NCBI GenBank assembly: GCA_003222245.1
Contig: QHVH01000013.1
Coordinates: 62,001-126,000 of the forward strand
Reading direction: 5' to 3'
DNA length: 64,000 nucleotides
From: Blastocatellia bacterium AA13
Lineage (GTDB): Bacteria > Acidobacteriota > Blastocatellia > UBA7656
Made by a program: the position numbers and the translations under genes. This document shows, in pieces, positions 16,701-24,171 of the stretch; positions within the stretch are counted from its first letter, which is position 1, and each line of letters begins with the position of its first letter. Below the pieces are notes generated by a model. That model was not told the origin of the DNA. It saw only the letters and a list, made by a program, of their open reading frames with translations, and searched no databases.

Positions 16701-18178
16701 GGCCGTCCTCCAAGCCATATGGCTGTTCCAAGCACCGATTTCATGTTGGAAGAGCGGAAGGTATCGCGAAGCGGCGCCAGCATCGGTTCAGTCAATACGT
16801 CGTCTACCGCGACTGCTTGAGGAGTAGACAGCACCGCCTGCAACAGAGGATTGTTCTTAACCTGGATTGTGTCGGAAGCCTGGTTTCGGCCCGCGCAGCA
16901 GGCGGCGACATATTCGTGTGTGATCGACAATTCGTCCGGCAACGGCGAGGGCATCAAAGCGAGTCTACACCGGCATACCCCAAGCGCAGCCCCGAGCTCG
17001 TTGACTATCGTCTGAAGTACGGTTTCCTGATCAAGTGAACTATGGATCGCCGCTCCGATCCTTCCGATCAATTCTTCCCGGCGCACTCGCGCCTCCGCTT
17101 CGCGATAGAGATGATCGCGATGAAGCGCCACGGCGGTTTGATCCGCCACGAGCTTAACGAGCCCGATCTCTTCCTCCGAAAAAGCTCGTGAGCATTCGAA
17201 CTGTTCCAGCGCCAGAACCGCCGCCGGCCTCCCATTGTAGCTAATGGGCGCGTAGGTCAGCGCGCGGCATCCCTGCCGTACTGCGACGGCGCGCACAACC
17301 GGGTCGCTGTTTCCGGTATCGGGGATGCTAATGATCTCGCCGCTCAGCAACCTGCTGAGCAAGGGGCTCTCATGAATTTCAAATGGGTGCCCCAACAATC
17401 CCGGAATCGAATGGCGCGGAAGATATTGGGCGGTAACTCTGATGGAGGAAAATGATCCTGCATTGCCGTTGGCTTCAGCAGGAGGATGAGAGTAGATTGC
17501 CGCACGGCTCACACTGAGAGCCTCTCCAATCCCCTCGACCGCCACTTTCAGTATTTCAGAGACATTGGGCGCGGTCCTGATGGCGGCCAACAACCTGCTT
17601 GTGAGCGCCTCTCTCTCCGCGGCCTTCCTGGTCTTCTCATACAACTCGAATTGATAGATGGCGAGCGCGAGGTTGGATGCGATTACCTGTACTAGCTGTT
17701 TGTCCGTTGTCGACCAGCGCCTTTTTTTGTCGCACTGGTGGATTATGATCGCGCCGATGGTTCTTGCATTGATTACAAGCGGCACTACAAGAGCGGATTT
17801 GACCTTGTCGTCGAGAAGAAGGTCGCTCACTCCCTGTTCGCGAGCCGATTTCTGCACGTCGGAGACCTCGACGAGATCGGAGCCGCCGAAGAACCTGTGC
17901 GCAATATCGGTCTGCGCAAGCCCGGACTTCAAGCCGACGAGCGATCTTATACGAGGCGCGGTATAGTCGGTCCTGTATTGAATTTCGCCGTCTCGGTTGA
18001 GCGCAACCGCGCAACGGCTCGCGCCGAGGGCGCGGCCGAGCTCTTCCACGGCCGCACGCAGCACTTCATCCAGATCGCCGTGCAGCGACGAACGAATGGC
18101 CGAGCCGACTCGATCGACGAGAGCCCAGCGATCGACATTTCCGGTCCGGCCGAATATGCCTTTCAGCACTCTTTTCAT
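13712..18178 (-). CDS. Hybrid sensor histidine kinase: 5 GAF, 2 PAS, HisKA, HATPase, REC
   Basis: A soluble 1488-residue kinase without membrane helices. Five successive GAF domains (about 15-165, 190-360, 370-540, 545-720, 725-890), several introduced by the repeated pattern REELI..I...I..S.D..E.LQ, are followed by two PAS domains (about 905-1010 with ATFDALNDGIFIFD, and 1025-1140 with NDAIFALSPEGRFIWFNEQ), a HisKA domain with phospho-acceptor GVAHNFNN, an HATPase domain with DNGIGMSREIRERVFEPFF and GTGLGLAVSHSIIERHGG, and a receiver ending the protein (ILVIDDDERVREAL, acceptor Asp in FTDLSMPEMDG). The GAF domains probably sense a small ligand or redox state; none shows a bilin- or haem-type signature I can be sure of. 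It follows the REC-HD-GYP gene by 100 bases on the same strand, suggesting a common pathway to cyclic-di-GMP turnover. Confidence 0.92.
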   Translation of the reverse strand: MKRVLKGIFGRTGNVDRWALVDRVGSAIRSSLHGDLDEVLRAAVEELGRALGASRCAVALNRDGEIQYRTDYTAPRIRSLVGLKSGLAQTDIAHRFFGGSDLVEVSDVQKSAREQGVSDLLLDDKVKSALVVPLVINARTIGAIIIHQCDKKRRWSTTDKQLVQVIASNLALAIYQFELYEKTRKAAEREALTSRLLAAIRTAPNVSEILKVAVEGIGEALSVSRAAIYSHPPAEANGNAGSFSSIRVTAQYLPRHSIPGLLGHPFEIHESPLLSRLLSGEIISIPDTGNSDPVVRAVAVRQGCRALTYAPISYNGRPAAVLALEQFECSRAFSEEEIGLVKLVADQTAVALHRDHLYREAEARVRREELIGRIGAAIHSSLDQETVLQTIVNELGAALGVCRCRLALMPSPLPDELSITHEYVAACCAGRNQASDTIQVKNNPLLQAVLSTPQAVAVDDVLTEPMLAPLRDTFRSSNMKSVLGTAIWLGGRPLGVISLRHCESKHHWTTWEIKIAQSVAEQAAVAIRQAELYREARESATRATLVNQIVASIRRSLDLEETLQVTVEELGHALKASRVIFRKLVNDEVSLVAEYLSKPDLSLQGVPVAAGDYKMQYMVETGRTLIVEDVRAFVAAHPELTSSVNVWHVEAASQSEIVCPIFVNGRFWGSLSINQTDYPRKWSPSEITFVEAVTGQVEVAVSHSHLFAEAKHAVRREELISSIIHGINQSNQLDEIFQIVTAELGDYMGVNGLVIARFNEHTGVWSVQCEYRDGRVSGSNLNYQAVDFEGLIQRVENGPFLCNDVYSDPRVAQYLDSFLEPAGTRSFMVVPVFYKATPRLCIIAIMRDAPREWSDESVEIASAVADQLFTALERAELFDQISRGKHEWEATFDALNDGIFIFDRMGILRRVNQAAAILEKADVDDLIGRKCCTLLQGLEGNGCHVIPVMESRQPVTFELVPERLSRSMLVTISPLESTAADGPFGAVCIVRDLSELRAAEAAAREQRNFLIKLIEHANDAIFALSPEGRFIWFNEQLVKLSGYPREELLATDYRQFLPHEDKKLAVERFTRALQGEAQTLEIRGLKRSGESRLLLVTYTPIYDEGRVSSVLSIARDITEERMAAERAAQADKLRALGQLASGVAHNFNNILAAILGHAQLMKREIVDERAASRIDIIERAAMDGAQTVKRIQVFALQQSETVREQIDVDQLVQDSTNLTRARWRDEAQARGLHYEVETVLRGVPLTLGNASEMREVFVNIILNALDAMPQGGKLIISTESSETWMLVSFSDNGIGMSREIRERVFEPFFTTKRTTGTGLGLAVSHSIIERHGGRIEANSLPGRGSTFVIALPVQKMEGRPAGMAAARQIRSANILVIDDDERVREALAGMLNSTGHRTELAASGPEGLFKLEGGCFDVVFTDLSMPEMDGWVVALEIRRRWPEVKIVLATGYALSEDMLDRHRGLVDAVIIKPIQIDEISNTLGQIIS

Positions 18179-18278
18179 CTACGTCTGTAATGGGACTCTC
18201 CGGCGTGAGGGCTTTGCGGAAGCAACGTCTACGCGACGTTGCCGAACCGGCCAGACTGGTTGAAAACGAAGGCGCGGA

Positions 18279-19478
18279 CTACGCCCACTTTCTTGCGATG
18301 CGATCCGCGTCTACTTTCAAGAACGAAAACTCCAGCGCTTTGCCGGTTGCCGCCTCTTGCACGACCAATCCGGGCTCGGTTGCAAGCTGGCGTATTTCCC
18401 GCCACGAGTCCATCGGAATCTGTGTGAACGTATCAACGATATCCGGATCGAAGTGTGCGCCCGCGCATTTCAGCAATTCTTCCGCGGCTGCCTCAAAAGG
18501 CCGCGCTTTACGATAGGGCCGGTCGGACGTTATTGCATCTACCGCATCGGCCACCGCGAATATCCGCGCGCCCAGGCATATCTGGTCTCCGCCGAGACCG
18601 CGTGGATAGCCGCCGCCGTTGAAGCGCTCATGATGTTGGGATACGATCTGGGACGCTCCTTCAAGAAAGTCTATTCCACAGAGAATCTGAGATCCGAACT
18701 CGACGTGACGCCGCATATGCGCCCACTCTTCGTCAGTGAGCGAGCCGCGTTTGAGCAGTATCGCGTCGGGCACGCCTATCTTGCCGATGTCGTGAAGCAA
18801 TGCCCCGTGCTCGAGAGCGATCATCTCGCGCCCCGTCAATCCGAGATACTTGCCGATCCTCATGCAGTAGGCGACCACGCGGTCCGAATGCCCGCGAGTT
18901 TCGACGTCGCGTGCTTCCAAAGCGGCCGCCAGTGATTGCAATGTCGCCCGGTAATTTATGTAAAGGCGCTCGAGCGTGAGGTTCAGGTTCACGTTCGCCA
19001 TGCTCAACTCGTTGGTTCGCAGGCTAACGAGTTCTTCAAGGTGCTGCTCATATTGTCTGTTGGCTTTTATCAAGAGCCGATGGCGCAGCGCTCGTTGAAC
19101 GGCGGTTTCAACTTCGGAAATATTGAACGGTTTGGTGACATAGTCGAAAGCGCCCCTGCGCATGGCCTCAATAGCGCTTTGGATGTTCAGGTTTCCGGAT
19201 ATCAAAACTACTACTGTATCCCTGGCTTGCCGCGAGATCTCTTCCAGTAACTCCAGCCCGCTCATACCCGGCATCATTATGTCCGAGAGCACCAGGTCGT
19301 AGGATTCTTCTTTCAGGTATTCCAGAGCTTCGGCGGCGCTCGTAGCGGTCTTACATTCGTACTGTTCCGACAAAAGTGAATCGAGCACGGACAGCACGTT
19401 TGTTTCATCGTCGATGATGAGTATCTTGGCGGTTCGGAGCCCGCTGGAAGTCAACGGAGCAGCGATGAGATTTGCCAT
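18279..19478 (-). CDS. Response regulator with HD-GYP phosphodiesterase domain
   Basis: 399 residues: an N-terminal receiver (about 17-135; ILIIDDETNVLSVLD, acceptor Asp in LSDIMMPGMSG, Lys in YVTKPF), a coiled linker (about 140-190), and an HD-GYP domain (about 190-370) with HSDRVVAYCMRIG, HDIGKIGVPDAILLK, the RRHVEFGSQIL segment, HHERFNGGGYPRGL (the GYP signature) and DAVDAITSDRPYR. HD-GYP proteins hydrolyse cyclic di-GMP to pGpG or GMP. All metal-binding His and Asp residues expected appear present. It is the first gene of a likely operon with the downstream hybrid kinase, which could phosphorylate its receiver. Confidence 0.93.
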   Translation of the reverse strand: MANLIAAPLTSSGLRTAKILIIDDETNVLSVLDSLLSEQYECKTATSAAEALEYLKEESYDLVLSDIMMPGMSGLELLEEISRQARDTVVVLISGNLNIQSAIEAMRRGAFDYVTKPFNISEVETAVQRALRHRLLIKANRQYEQHLEELVSLRTNELSMANVNLNLTLERLYINYRATLQSLAAALEARDVETRGHSDRVVAYCMRIGKYLGLTGREMIALEHGALLHDIGKIGVPDAILLKRGSLTDEEWAHMRRHVEFGSQILCGIDFLEGASQIVSQHHERFNGGGYPRGLGGDQICLGARIFAVADAVDAITSDRPYRKARPFEAAAEELLKCAGAHFDPDIVDTFTQIPMDSWREIRQLATEPGLVVQEAATGKALEFSFLKVDADRIARKWA

Positions 19479-19912
19479 CGCGTATTAACCCGTTTCTCCT
19501 GCCCCGGCGTTCAGCCGGCGGAGACCTTTCCCAAGTATGCGTAGAAGAACTGGCCGATCCTTCTACTGATGAGGAACCGCGGGGGATTTATTCGGCGCGC
19601 GAGCGACTCCCAAAATCGGGGTTTCGTTCGAATAAATTCGACGGTAATTCCGCGACATCGATTTCGACGTCTATCTTGAGCCTTATCAAAAGGGAAATGT
19701 CGATGCCTGAGAGTCGCCAGTCGAAGCGTAATTAAAGGGGGACTGGCGGATACTAGTACAGAGAGCCCTGTTTTGCAATACCTTTTTGACCCTGATGAGA
19801 CCCCTGATGGGGAAGACATGAGGCTCAAGCTATCACGCATTTTCAAGCTTAGATCTGGTTTCTGGACAATTTCGGTGAGTGTTCGACGAATCGCGAATAA
19901 AAAGGCGGCGGA
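19479..19912. other. Gap without a supported gene
   Basis: About 430 bases between the HD-GYP gene start and the end of the second TPR gene. It holds an 8-bp inverted repeat CGCCAGTC (19715-19722) and GACTGGCG (19741-19748) of unknown role. Short frames here show no family resemblance. Confidence 0.4.
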
Positions 19913-20926
19913 TTACTCCGAATCGGTATTGAACTGCCGTCTCCTCAAAGGAGTAACTACGCGGAGGGGATTCCGGCGAGCAACGTATACTGGTTCGAGA
20001 TCCTCTCGCGGTTGAAACGCCTGATCCAGCGCAATTGCCTTCATCGCCTCTCGCGCTTCGGCGATGAGCGATTCAGATTTGACCTCTCGAGCAAGATCAA
20101 GCGACCGAAGCGCGAGATCACTCGCCTCCTCATAAAAGAGTTGGCGTCGTCTGAGCTGGCTCAGGTGAAGAAGCGATCCGAGCAACTGACTGCGGTCGTC
20201 GAGATTTTCGAATATCTTGATGGACCGTTCGAGGTGCGTTTCGGCTTCTTGAAAGCGATTGGTCAGCGTACAGAGATAGCCGAGCGAATCGAGGATGGCC
20301 GCGCGGGTGTGAGGATGCGGATCTTGCTCTACCAGTTCGAGGGCGCGAAGAAACCTATCTTCGGCCTGATCTGTCTCTCCCCGTATTGTAAGAAGGTAGC
20401 CTATATTGTTGATGTAGAGCGCGGCGCGCCAAAACTGACCTTCCTGCTGCAACAGATCAGCGGCGCCTTCCATGTCTATGATTGCTTTATCGCAATTTCC
20501 CGTTCGACGGTGCGCCAATGCGCGCGAACCAAACAGATGCGTCCAAAGATAACCATCCGAGTGAAAGTCGCGGCCGATTTCCGCGGCCTTGTCGAAAAGC
20601 TCGAACGCTCTATCGAACTCGTTGTTGGTCGCATGAAATCCAGCGAGAGCCACACACGTGAGCGCCGTCTCATATGGATTGGATTCGAACGCTTCCATTG
20701 CAAGCTTGCCTTCTATGACTGCTTGGTCGTAATTGCCTTGAAGATAGAAGACGTTCGCTAGTACTCTCTGCCAGATGCCGGCGTGCTTGTTGTCGTTCTC
20801 GTCGAGATAGAAGTTGATAGCTCGGTAGGCTACTGATCGTGCAATGCCAAGGTCGCCGGATTTGATGGCGGCATTATAGTTCCGCCAGAAATTTTTTGTG
20901 AAATCTTTGGGCATTCTGTGTAACAT
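19913..20926 (-). CDS. TPR protein of peptide module 2
   Basis: A 337-residue soluble helical TPR protein, paralogous along its whole length to the product of 10763-11707: HAGIWQRVLANVFYLQGNY, the YETALTCVALAG region, the ALYINNIGYLLT segment, QDPHPHTRAAILDSLGYL, SLLHLSQLRRRQLFYEEA and a VYVARRNP ending. Compared with its paralogue it has an extended N-terminus (MLHRMPKDFTKNFWRNYNAA) and a longer C-terminal tail. No HTH, kinase or catalytic domain is visible, so a protein- or peptide-binding role is likely. The start at 20926 shares the sequence TATCCTATG with the paralogue. A secreted-peptide gene begins only 59 bases away on the opposite strand, repeating the layout of module 1 more compactly. 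Confidence 0.82.
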   Translation of the reverse strand: MLHRMPKDFTKNFWRNYNAAIKSGDLGIARSVAYRAINFYLDENDNKHAGIWQRVLANVFYLQGNYDQAVIEGKLAMEAFESNPYETALTCVALAGFHATNNEFDRAFELFDKAAEIGRDFHSDGYLWTHLFGSRALAHRRTGNCDKAIIDMEGAADLLQQEGQFWRAALYINNIGYLLTIRGETDQAEDRFLRALELVEQDPHPHTRAAILDSLGYLCTLTNRFQEAETHLERSIKIFENLDDRSQLLGSLLHLSQLRRRQLFYEEASDLALRSLDLAREVKSESLIAEAREAMKAIALDQAFQPREDLEPVYVARRNPLRVVTPLRRRQFNTDSE

Positions 20927-20985
20927 AGGATACTACAAAAGTGGGTTTAGTCAAATGGTAATGAAGCCTTCCGAGGAGAAAAACA

Positions 20986-21210
20986 ATGAATAAGCTATCA
21001 AGCTCGTTGTGTTCTTTGGTTCTACTAATAATTTTGGCTGGCGGAGTCCTGGGCGGTGAAGTCGTACCGACGCCTGCCGTACCGCAACCTCACAGTACAA
21101 TCTCGAACCCTGCTAAACACGGTGGCCACTCGAATTCGACTTCAAAGGGCCGGTCGCTCACCTGGTTGGAGATCGTAGAAATCGCGCTGTCGAATCTTGG
21201 ACTGCTGTAG
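20986..21210 (+). CDS. Small secreted peptide of module 2
   Basis: 74 residues with a strong ribosome site (GAGGAG, 7-8 bases before the ATG). Signal peptide at 1-23 (MNKLSSSLCSLVLLIILAGG, then VLG), then GEVVPTPAVPQPHST, a polar Gly/Ser/Asn-rich middle, and the hydrophobic C-terminus WLEIVEIALSNLGLL. It matches the peptide at 11961-12173 at both ends (GE.VP.PA.P.P and a final LSNLG.L) while the middle differs in length and sequence, the pattern expected if the ends are functional. It is divergent from the paralogous TPR gene. Function unknown; export by Sec is the only firm prediction. Confidence 0.78.
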   Translation: MNKLSSSLCSLVLLIILAGGVLGGEVVPTPAVPQPHSTISNPAKHGGHSNSTSKGRSLTWLEIVEIALSNLGLL

Positions 21211-21376
21211 TTCGCAAAACGCGCCTTGGAACTCTATCCCTCGGTACTCTAAGGGACGCTAGTAAAATCCAGTGCACCGCCAGGGGGTACTCTCGGGTTC
21301 CCATTCATCGATGAACAGGGGCCGGTAGATGTCCTGTGTTCGGACAAAGCAAATTGTCTGTGCATATGGAATCCTT

Positions 21377-21406
21377 ACTCTACCGATCAGCACTCTACCG
21401 ATCAGC
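21377..21406 (+). repeat. 15-bp direct repeat, two adjacent copies
   Basis: ACTCTACCGATCAGC occurs twice in tandem (21377 and 21392) in the gap after the second peptide gene. No other feature is recognised between 21211 and 21497. Confidence 0.8.
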
Positions 21407-21497
21407 CTAACTTGATCGCACATATTGGACAGTGACTTGTCATAGAAGATTTCGATGATAACGGTCAGGACCGGCGCCAGGTCACACGCTCCATTGA

Positions 21498-22244
21498 TTA
21501 AGACGCCCGGTGGAGCTTTCTCTCTTTGGCGGGCTTCCGGGCATCGACGCTTCTTACGTAAGTCTTTCCATTTGCCTCGCGAAGCCTGAAATAAGGCTCG
21601 AGCCTATCCAGCGTATTCCGCAACGCCGCATTAATGTGCGCTCGCATGGCTTCGGACGCCGCGGCGGGATCACCTGAGATCACTATATCTATTAGATCCT
21701 GATGTCGACGGCTTGATTGACCGGGAGAGGAATGCCGCGCAACGCAGAGCCAGGTCGACGCCAGGACATGATTTTTCTCGATGGCTTCACACAGAGTTTG
21801 ACAGCCTGCGCATTCAGCAATGCGGCGATGCAACTTTTCATGAAGGCTCAAGTATACAAATCGGTCTCCGTCTGTCTGAGTCGATAGTGCGTCAACGCGA
21901 GCGGACAGCCTCTTCAACTCGGCTCGTTGGCGCACAGTCGCAGCCCCGGCAAAAAGCCAGGCCGCTTCCGCTTCAAGCGCCTGACGAACGACGTAGTGAC
22001 CCCTCACCTCATCTTCAGTGGGAATCTTGACCCTGGTGCCGGCGCGAGGACGACTCTCCAGCAAGCCTTCAAACTCGAGCCGAATAAACGCTTCGGAAAC
22101 TGGCAGCAAGCTCATCCCGAGTTCGCTCGCCAGTCTACGCCGGGATATCACTTTCCCAATCGGGAGCTCGCCTCTCAGAATGCGGTCGCGCAACCTCACA
22201 TATGCTTCGCCCGCCAGGCTTATGCCGTCCTGAGATTCATTCAT
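21498..22244 (-). CDS. GntR-family (FadR-type FCD) transcriptional regulator
   Basis: 248 residues. The N-terminal winged helix-turn-helix (about 10-75) has YVRLRDRILRGELPIGKVIS and RRLASELGMSLLPVSEAFIR followed by LEFEGLLESRPRAGTRV, typical for GntR proteins. The C-terminal part (about 85-225) is an all-helical FCD ligand domain with FVYLSLHEKLHRRIAECAG and MRAHINAALRNTLDRL, which carries the usual metal/effector-binding His residues. Such regulators normally repress an adjacent catabolic operon and release DNA on binding a substrate or intermediate. It is divergent from the ring-cleavage operon starting at 22505, and a near-perfect inverted repeat overlapping a promoter lies between them. 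Confidence 0.9.
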   Translation of the reverse strand: MNESQDGISLAGEAYVRLRDRILRGELPIGKVISRRRLASELGMSLLPVSEAFIRLEFEGLLESRPRAGTRVKIPTEDEVRGHYVVRQALEAEAAWLFAGAATVRQRAELKRLSARVDALSTQTDGDRFVYLSLHEKLHRRIAECAGCQTLCEAIEKNHVLASTWLCVARHSSPGQSSRRHQDLIDIVISGDPAAASEAMRAHINAALRNTLDRLEPYFRLREANGKTYVRSVDARKPAKERKLHRAS

Positions 22245-22367
22245 GATTATGTCTTCAGCTCCGTTATTTATGCTGCCGATCCGGCAACGGCAACTCAGTA
22301 TGCTCGGCCGCTCTTTGTTGAGTCAAGAAATCGCTCCAATCCAATCTGTATTCTAATCTGATATTGC

Positions 22368-22386
22368 AGAATTGGGGCGCAATTCT
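22368..22386. promoter_or_regulatory. Candidate GntR operator
   Basis: AGAATTG (22368-22374) and CAATTCT (22380-22386) form an exact inverted repeat with a 5-base spacer, the size expected for a GntR dimer site. Its last base is the first base of the -35 box TTGACA, so binding would block RNA polymerase. Confidence 0.5.
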
Positions 22387-22414
22387 TGACACTGAGCGGG
22401 CAATTTCATAGTCT
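22386..22414 (+). promoter_or_regulatory. Sigma-70-like promoter of the ring-cleavage operon
   Basis: TTGACA at 22386-22391 followed after 17 bases by TAGTCT (22409-22414). The -35 box is perfect, the -10 box weak. About 90 bases upstream of the first ATG at 22505. Confidence 0.4.
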
Positions 22415-22504
22415 GCTTCAGGTTCTCGGCCTTCGCCTTACAATTCTACAATCAAGCGCGAGGACGAGCCGTCGATTTTCCGGAGGCGAGGCGCGATTAC
22501 AGAG

Positions 22505-23422
22505 ATGGAGAATTCCGCGGCCCTCTCTATTAAGGACGTTGCCTGGCAGGCGATTCAGGGCGCCTACGATTTACAGGTTCACGTCGCGCCCGATGTCATA
22601 GCGCGTCGAACGGATGATATCGATCTTGCGAAGGACTTTCTCGCTCGTGGGTTGAAAGGTTTTGTTCTCAAGTCACACTATGTTCCCACCGCGGAAAGGG
22701 CAAAAGTCGTGGCTCGCGCGGCGCCGGGAATTGACGCTCGCGGCGCCATAGCCTTGAATCACAGCATCGGCGGGCTCAACCCTGTAGCCGTGGAAATCGC
22801 CGGGCGCTCAGGCAACAAAATCGTCTGGTTTCCAACCGTCGACGCGGCTAATGAGACTGCCGGCCGCCTCGACGGGGGAGACTACAAGCTTCCATTTTGG
22901 GCAAAAATTCAACGAGAAATCGCCGCCGCCGGCATCACGCGGCCGCCAATAACCGTGCTTGATCAGAACGGCCGCGTGTCGGAAGAGGCCCGGCAATGTC
23001 TAGAACTGATCGCCAAACATGACATGATACTTGCGACCGGACACCTTGGCCGGCACGAGATCTTTCCTCTGATACGCGAGAGCCTCGAGCTTGGAGTGAA
23101 GAAAATCGTCGTCACTCACGCCGAATTCCCTTCGCAGAACCTCACAGGTGAGGAGCAGCTCCAGTTGGCGGAGATGGGAGCGGTTATCGAGCATTGTTTC
23201 ACGACCTATTATACGAACAAGGCGCCGTGGGAAGCGGTATTCGCAAACATCAGAACGACTGGAATCGAGCATTCAATGATCTCGAGCGACCTCGGCCAGT
23301 CGACGAACCCTCCCGTGGCCGAAGGCCTGGCAATGTTCGCGCAGAAGTTGCTCGACGCCGGTTTTTCTCGTACTGAGATCAACCGAATGGCCGCTTCGAT
23401 TCCAGCCAGCTTGTTGGAATGA
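22505..23422 (+). CDS. DUF6282-type metal-dependent hydrolase-like protein
   Basis: A 305-residue cytosolic protein. It begins with YDLQVHVAPDVIARRTDD, which resembles the first metal-binding strand (HxH-type) of amidohydrolase-superfamily proteins, and continues with LKGFVLKSHYVPTAERA, IVWFPTVDAANE, ATGHLGRHEIFPLI, KKIVVTHAEFPSQNLT and a late HSMISSDLGQSTNPP with the conserved Asp. This is the pattern of the family named DUF6282. It is the first gene of the ring-cleavage operon and overlaps the next gene by four bases. In known meta-cleavage pathways amidohydrolase-superfamily enzymes hydrolyse pyrone dicarboxylate or hydrate 4-oxalomesaconate, so it could act on such an intermediate; this is inference. 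Confidence 0.75.
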   Translation: MENSAALSIKDVAWQAIQGAYDLQVHVAPDVIARRTDDIDLAKDFLARGLKGFVLKSHYVPTAERAKVVARAAPGIDARGAIALNHSIGGLNPVAVEIAGRSGNKIVWFPTVDAANETAGRLDGGDYKLPFWAKIQREIAAAGITRPPITVLDQNGRVSEEARQCLELIAKHDMILATGHLGRHEIFPLIRESLELGVKKIVVTHAEFPSQNLTGEEQLQLAEMGAVIEHCFTTYYTNKAPWEAVFANIRTTGIEHSMISSDLGQSTNPPVAEGLAMFAQKLLDAGFSRTEINRMAASIPASLLE

Positions 23423-24162
23423 CACAAGCGAAAATTGTGGAAAGAGCCGGGGATACAATACTCGTCATTAGCTCCCACGCGGCGGACTTTGTCTGGCGCG
23501 CAGGCGGAGCGATCGCTCTCTACAGTACGCGAGGCGCGCGCGTTCGCGTGCTTTGTTTGTCATATGGTGAGCGCGGCGAATCGGAAAGACTGTGGAAGAA
23601 TCCAGGCATCACGCTGGAAGAAGTAAAAGCAACCCGACAAAAAGAAGCCGAGAGCGCGGCCGAAGCGCTTGGCGCCGAGATACGCTTCTTCGATGCCGGA
23701 GACTATCCTCTTATACGAACAAGTGAACTCCTCGACCAACTCGTGGACGAGTTCCGGCAGATTCAACCCACTGTAATCCTGACCCATTCTTTTTCCGATC
23801 CATACAACGGCGATCATACCGAAACGAACCGGTTGGCTTTGGACGCGCGCGTGTACGCTCAGGCAGCAGGATACCCTAGTCAGTCGCGGAAGCTCGACGC
23901 ACCTCCTGTATTCCTTTTTGAGCCTCATCAGACCGAGATGTGCGATTTTAAACCGCAAGTATTGCTGGACATCACTTCGGTCTTTGAGCTTAAACGGCGC
24001 GCGATGGAGTGCATGCAAGCTCAGGAGCATCTGTGGCGCTACTACACCGATGTCGCGAGCCGCCGGGGCACTCAGGCCGTCCGCAACTCCGGAAGGCGCG
24101 AGATCAAGTACGCCGAAGCCTATCAGCGAGTTTATCCGCAGGTGACGGATCAGCTTTCCTGA
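23419..24162 (+). CDS. PIG-L family hydratase, GalB-like (4-oxalomesaconate hydratase)
   Basis: 247 residues with the PIG-L/LmbE fold: VISSHAADFVWRAGGAIALY at the first metal site, LCLSYGERGESERLW, FDAGDYPL, and THSFSDPYNGDHTETNRLAL with the second metal-binding His. Ordinary PIG-L deacetylases have PHPDD at the first site; the change to SHAADF with WRAGG is, as I recall, the hallmark of GalB-type 4-oxalomesaconate hydratases in gallate breakdown. That enzyme adds water to oxalomesaconate to give 4-carboxy-4-hydroxy-2-oxoadipate. The gene overlaps its upstream neighbour (ATGA) and is followed after nine bases by the aldolase gene that would use its product. A sugar-deacetylase role is less likely in this context. 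Confidence 0.82.
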   Translation: MTQAKIVERAGDTILVISSHAADFVWRAGGAIALYSTRGARVRVLCLSYGERGESERLWKNPGITLEEVKATRQKEAESAAEALGAEIRFFDAGDYPLIRTSELLDQLVDEFRQIQPTVILTHSFSDPYNGDHTETNRLALDARVYAQAAGYPSQSRKLDAPPVFLFEPHQTEMCDFKPQVLLDITSVFELKRRAMECMQAQEHLWRYYTDVASRRGTQAVRNSGRREIKYAEAYQRVYPQVTDQLS

Positions 24163-24171
24163 ACTCACGGC

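Noticed and set aside
19472-19735. Short frames with DKAQDRR-like text near the HD-GYP start
   Set aside because: No ribosome site, no family resemblance, and low-complexity character; treated as non-coding.
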